Shown: piece after piece, positions 38,329-39,395 of the stretch | Layout: each line of letters begins with the position of its first letter | Position numbering within the stretch: position 1 is the stretch's first letter | Assembly: GCA_900696455.1 (NCBI GenBank) | Contig: CAADGB010000466.1 | Span: 1-39,395, forward strand | DNA: 39,395 nucleotides | Direction of reading: 5' to 3' | Source of the DNA: an uncultured delta proteobacterium | Lineage (GTDB): Bacteria > Myxococcota_A > Polyangia > Haliangiales > Haliangiaceae | Made by a program: the position numbers and the translations under genes | The notes under the pieces: generated by a model | The model's input: only the letters and a program-made list of their open reading frames with translations | Told to the model about the DNA's origin: nothing | Database searches by the model: none

Positions 38329-39395
38329 TCAGCGCGAGGACGCGGCGGTCGCGAAGCTGGCCTCGATCGCGAGCGCGCCGGCGCGCTCGAGCGCGCGCAG
38401 CGCGGCCCGGGCGTCGGTGAGCTCGGCGGGCGCGCGCGCCCCCGCGGCGTCGGCGGCGACCCCGGCGGCGGCCAGGGCGAGGGCGGCGTCGACCACGGTG
38501 CGCGCGGCGAGGGCGTAGACGTCGGCGCCGGCCAGTCGCACCTGGGCCTCGGCGAAGCCCTTGCGGGCGCGGGCGACCACCGCGAAGCGGGCGCGGGCGC
38601 GCGCCTCCTCGTCAGGGATCGCGGTCGGATCGATCAGGGTCTCGAACAGAGGCGCGACCAGCCCGGCCAGCGGCGCGGCGAGGGCGGCGAGCGGCGTCAG
38701 GCGCTCCAGCCCACGCGCCCACGGGTCGTCGGGCAAGGCGACGTAGCCGTCGACGACGCGGGCGGCGACGTGGCGCGGCACGGTGATGATCTCCGGCGCC
38801 GGGAACGAGCGCGCCGGTCGCCGGCCCAGCGCCCCGAAGTCGACGGTGCGGCCGCGGGCGGCGGCGCGGGTCGGATCCCAGCGGCCGGCGCGCCACACCA
38901 CCCCGGGCGCGGTCGCGGCGTCGATCATCGCGCGCCGCGCCGCCGGCGCCGGCGCGAAGCCGTCGACCGCCATCGCCACCGTCACCTCGTCGAGCGGGTC
39001 GTCGTCGGCCAGCCGGCTCCCGGGCGCCGGGGCGCCGGCGGCGTCGTCGCCGGCGAGCACGACCTCGGCCGCCCACCGCGCCGCCAGATCGCCGAGCGCG
39101 CCCAGGCCGCCGGCGCCGGGGGCGACCACGACGCCGCGGCGGCGGGCCGGCGCGTCCTCCTCCTCGTGCACCCGCCGCAGGTAGCCCTGATCGCCGGCGA
39201 CGTCGACGAGGTGGGCGCCGGCGTCGACCGCGGCCGCGGCCAGGTGCGTGCCGAGCGAGCGGAAGGGGCCGGCGCACCCGATCACGACGCCGGCGCCGGC
39301 GAAGGCGCGGGCGAGCGCGGCGCGATCGTGGATGGCGGCGACCGCGATGCCCGCGTCGGCGACCGCGCGCCCGTCGCCGCCGGCGCGCCGCGCCG
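38329..39395 (-). CDS. Saccharopine-dehydrogenase-like (trans-acting enoyl reductase type) protein, 5' end outside window
   Basis: The frame is open to the window edge, so the N-terminal start and dinucleotide-binding Gly loop lie beyond it. The visible part begins with the second half of a Rossmann domain: ALARAFAGAGVVIGCAGPF, then LAAAAVDAGAHLVDVAGDQGYLRRVHEE. This is the pattern of the saccharopine dehydrogenase NADP-binding family (PF03435). A middle segment (about nt 38600-38990) and an Ala-rich helical C-terminus follow. Members act as NAD(P)-dependent reductases or as enoyl reductases in lipid synthesis; the substrate is unknown. The gene ends 13 nt downstream from, and reads toward, the M16 pair start region, so they may share an operon. 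Confidence 0.85.
   Translation of the reverse strand, partial: ARRAGGDGRAVADAGIAVAAIHDRAALARAFAGAGVVIGCAGPFRSLGTHLAAAAVDAGAHLVDVAGDQGYLRRVHEEEDAPARRRGVVVAPGAGGLGALGDLAARWAAEVVLAGDDAAGAPAPGSRLADDDPLDEVTVAMAVDGFAPAPAARRAMIDAATAPGVVWRAGRWDPTRAAARGRTVDFGALGRRPARSFPAPEIITVPRHVAARVVDGYVALPDDPWARGLERLTPLAALAAPLAGLVAPLFETLIDPTAIPDEEARARARFAVVARARKGFAEAQVRLAGADVYALAARTVVDAALALAAAGVAADAAGARAPAELTDARAALRALERAGALAIEASFATAASSR

Overview
The window is very GC-rich and almost fully coding. Third codon positions are nearly all G or C. It carries a Pkn2-type serine/threonine kinase, a Tgl/PilF-like pilotin lipoprotein, PEGA-domain proteins, several Cys-rich surface lipoproteins and an M16 peptidase pair. This mix suggests a chromosomal segment of a myxobacterium (Myxococcota, perhaps a Haliangium/Kofleriaceae relative). 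That placement is inference from composition and gene content. I see no rRNA, tRNA, transposase, integrase or CRISPR array.

Layout: 1-4388 (+) holds the 3' end of a LapB-like gene, an AI-2E-family permease, an exported protein of unknown function and a zinc-ribbon methyltransferase. 4544-6115 (-) is a membrane-anchored kinase. 6324-11080 (+) pairs a 1123-residue lipoprotein of unknown function with a FadL-family outer-membrane channel, facing a TetR-family repressor (11149-11790, -). 11918-13300 (+) is a membrane-anchored VWA protein. 13301-13623 is the only gene-free stretch longer than 300 bases; it holds 102-bp tandem repeats that can form hairpins. 13624-15568 (-) has a class II amidotransferase-like protein with altered catalytic residues and an alpha/beta hydrolase. 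15669-20722 (+) runs Tgl/PilF-like lipoprotein, RodZ-like protein, RecO and two PEGA proteins. 20814-21335 (-) is a PPC-domain lipoprotein. 21444-35518 (+) runs glyQ, glyS, ppdK, two large lipoproteins, a SPOR protein and mutS. 35602-39395 (-) has a two-subunit M16 peptidase and a truncated saccharopine-dehydrogenase-like gene.

Tightly overlapping genes (glyQ/glyS/ppdK, the two large lipoproteins, the M16 pair) point to translational coupling. The clearest unlisted signal is a recurring promoter design: nine genes have a -10 box (often TGn-TAnnnT, four with a TTGA-type -35) only 6-9 nt before the start codon, so their mRNAs are probably leaderless. Other notable signals are a strong intrinsic terminator inside the 3' coding end of the 1095-residue lipoprotein gene, an AT-shifted patch inside the Tgl-like gene, and the lipoprotein/FadL/TetR locus, which looks like an uncharacterised outer-membrane transport system.
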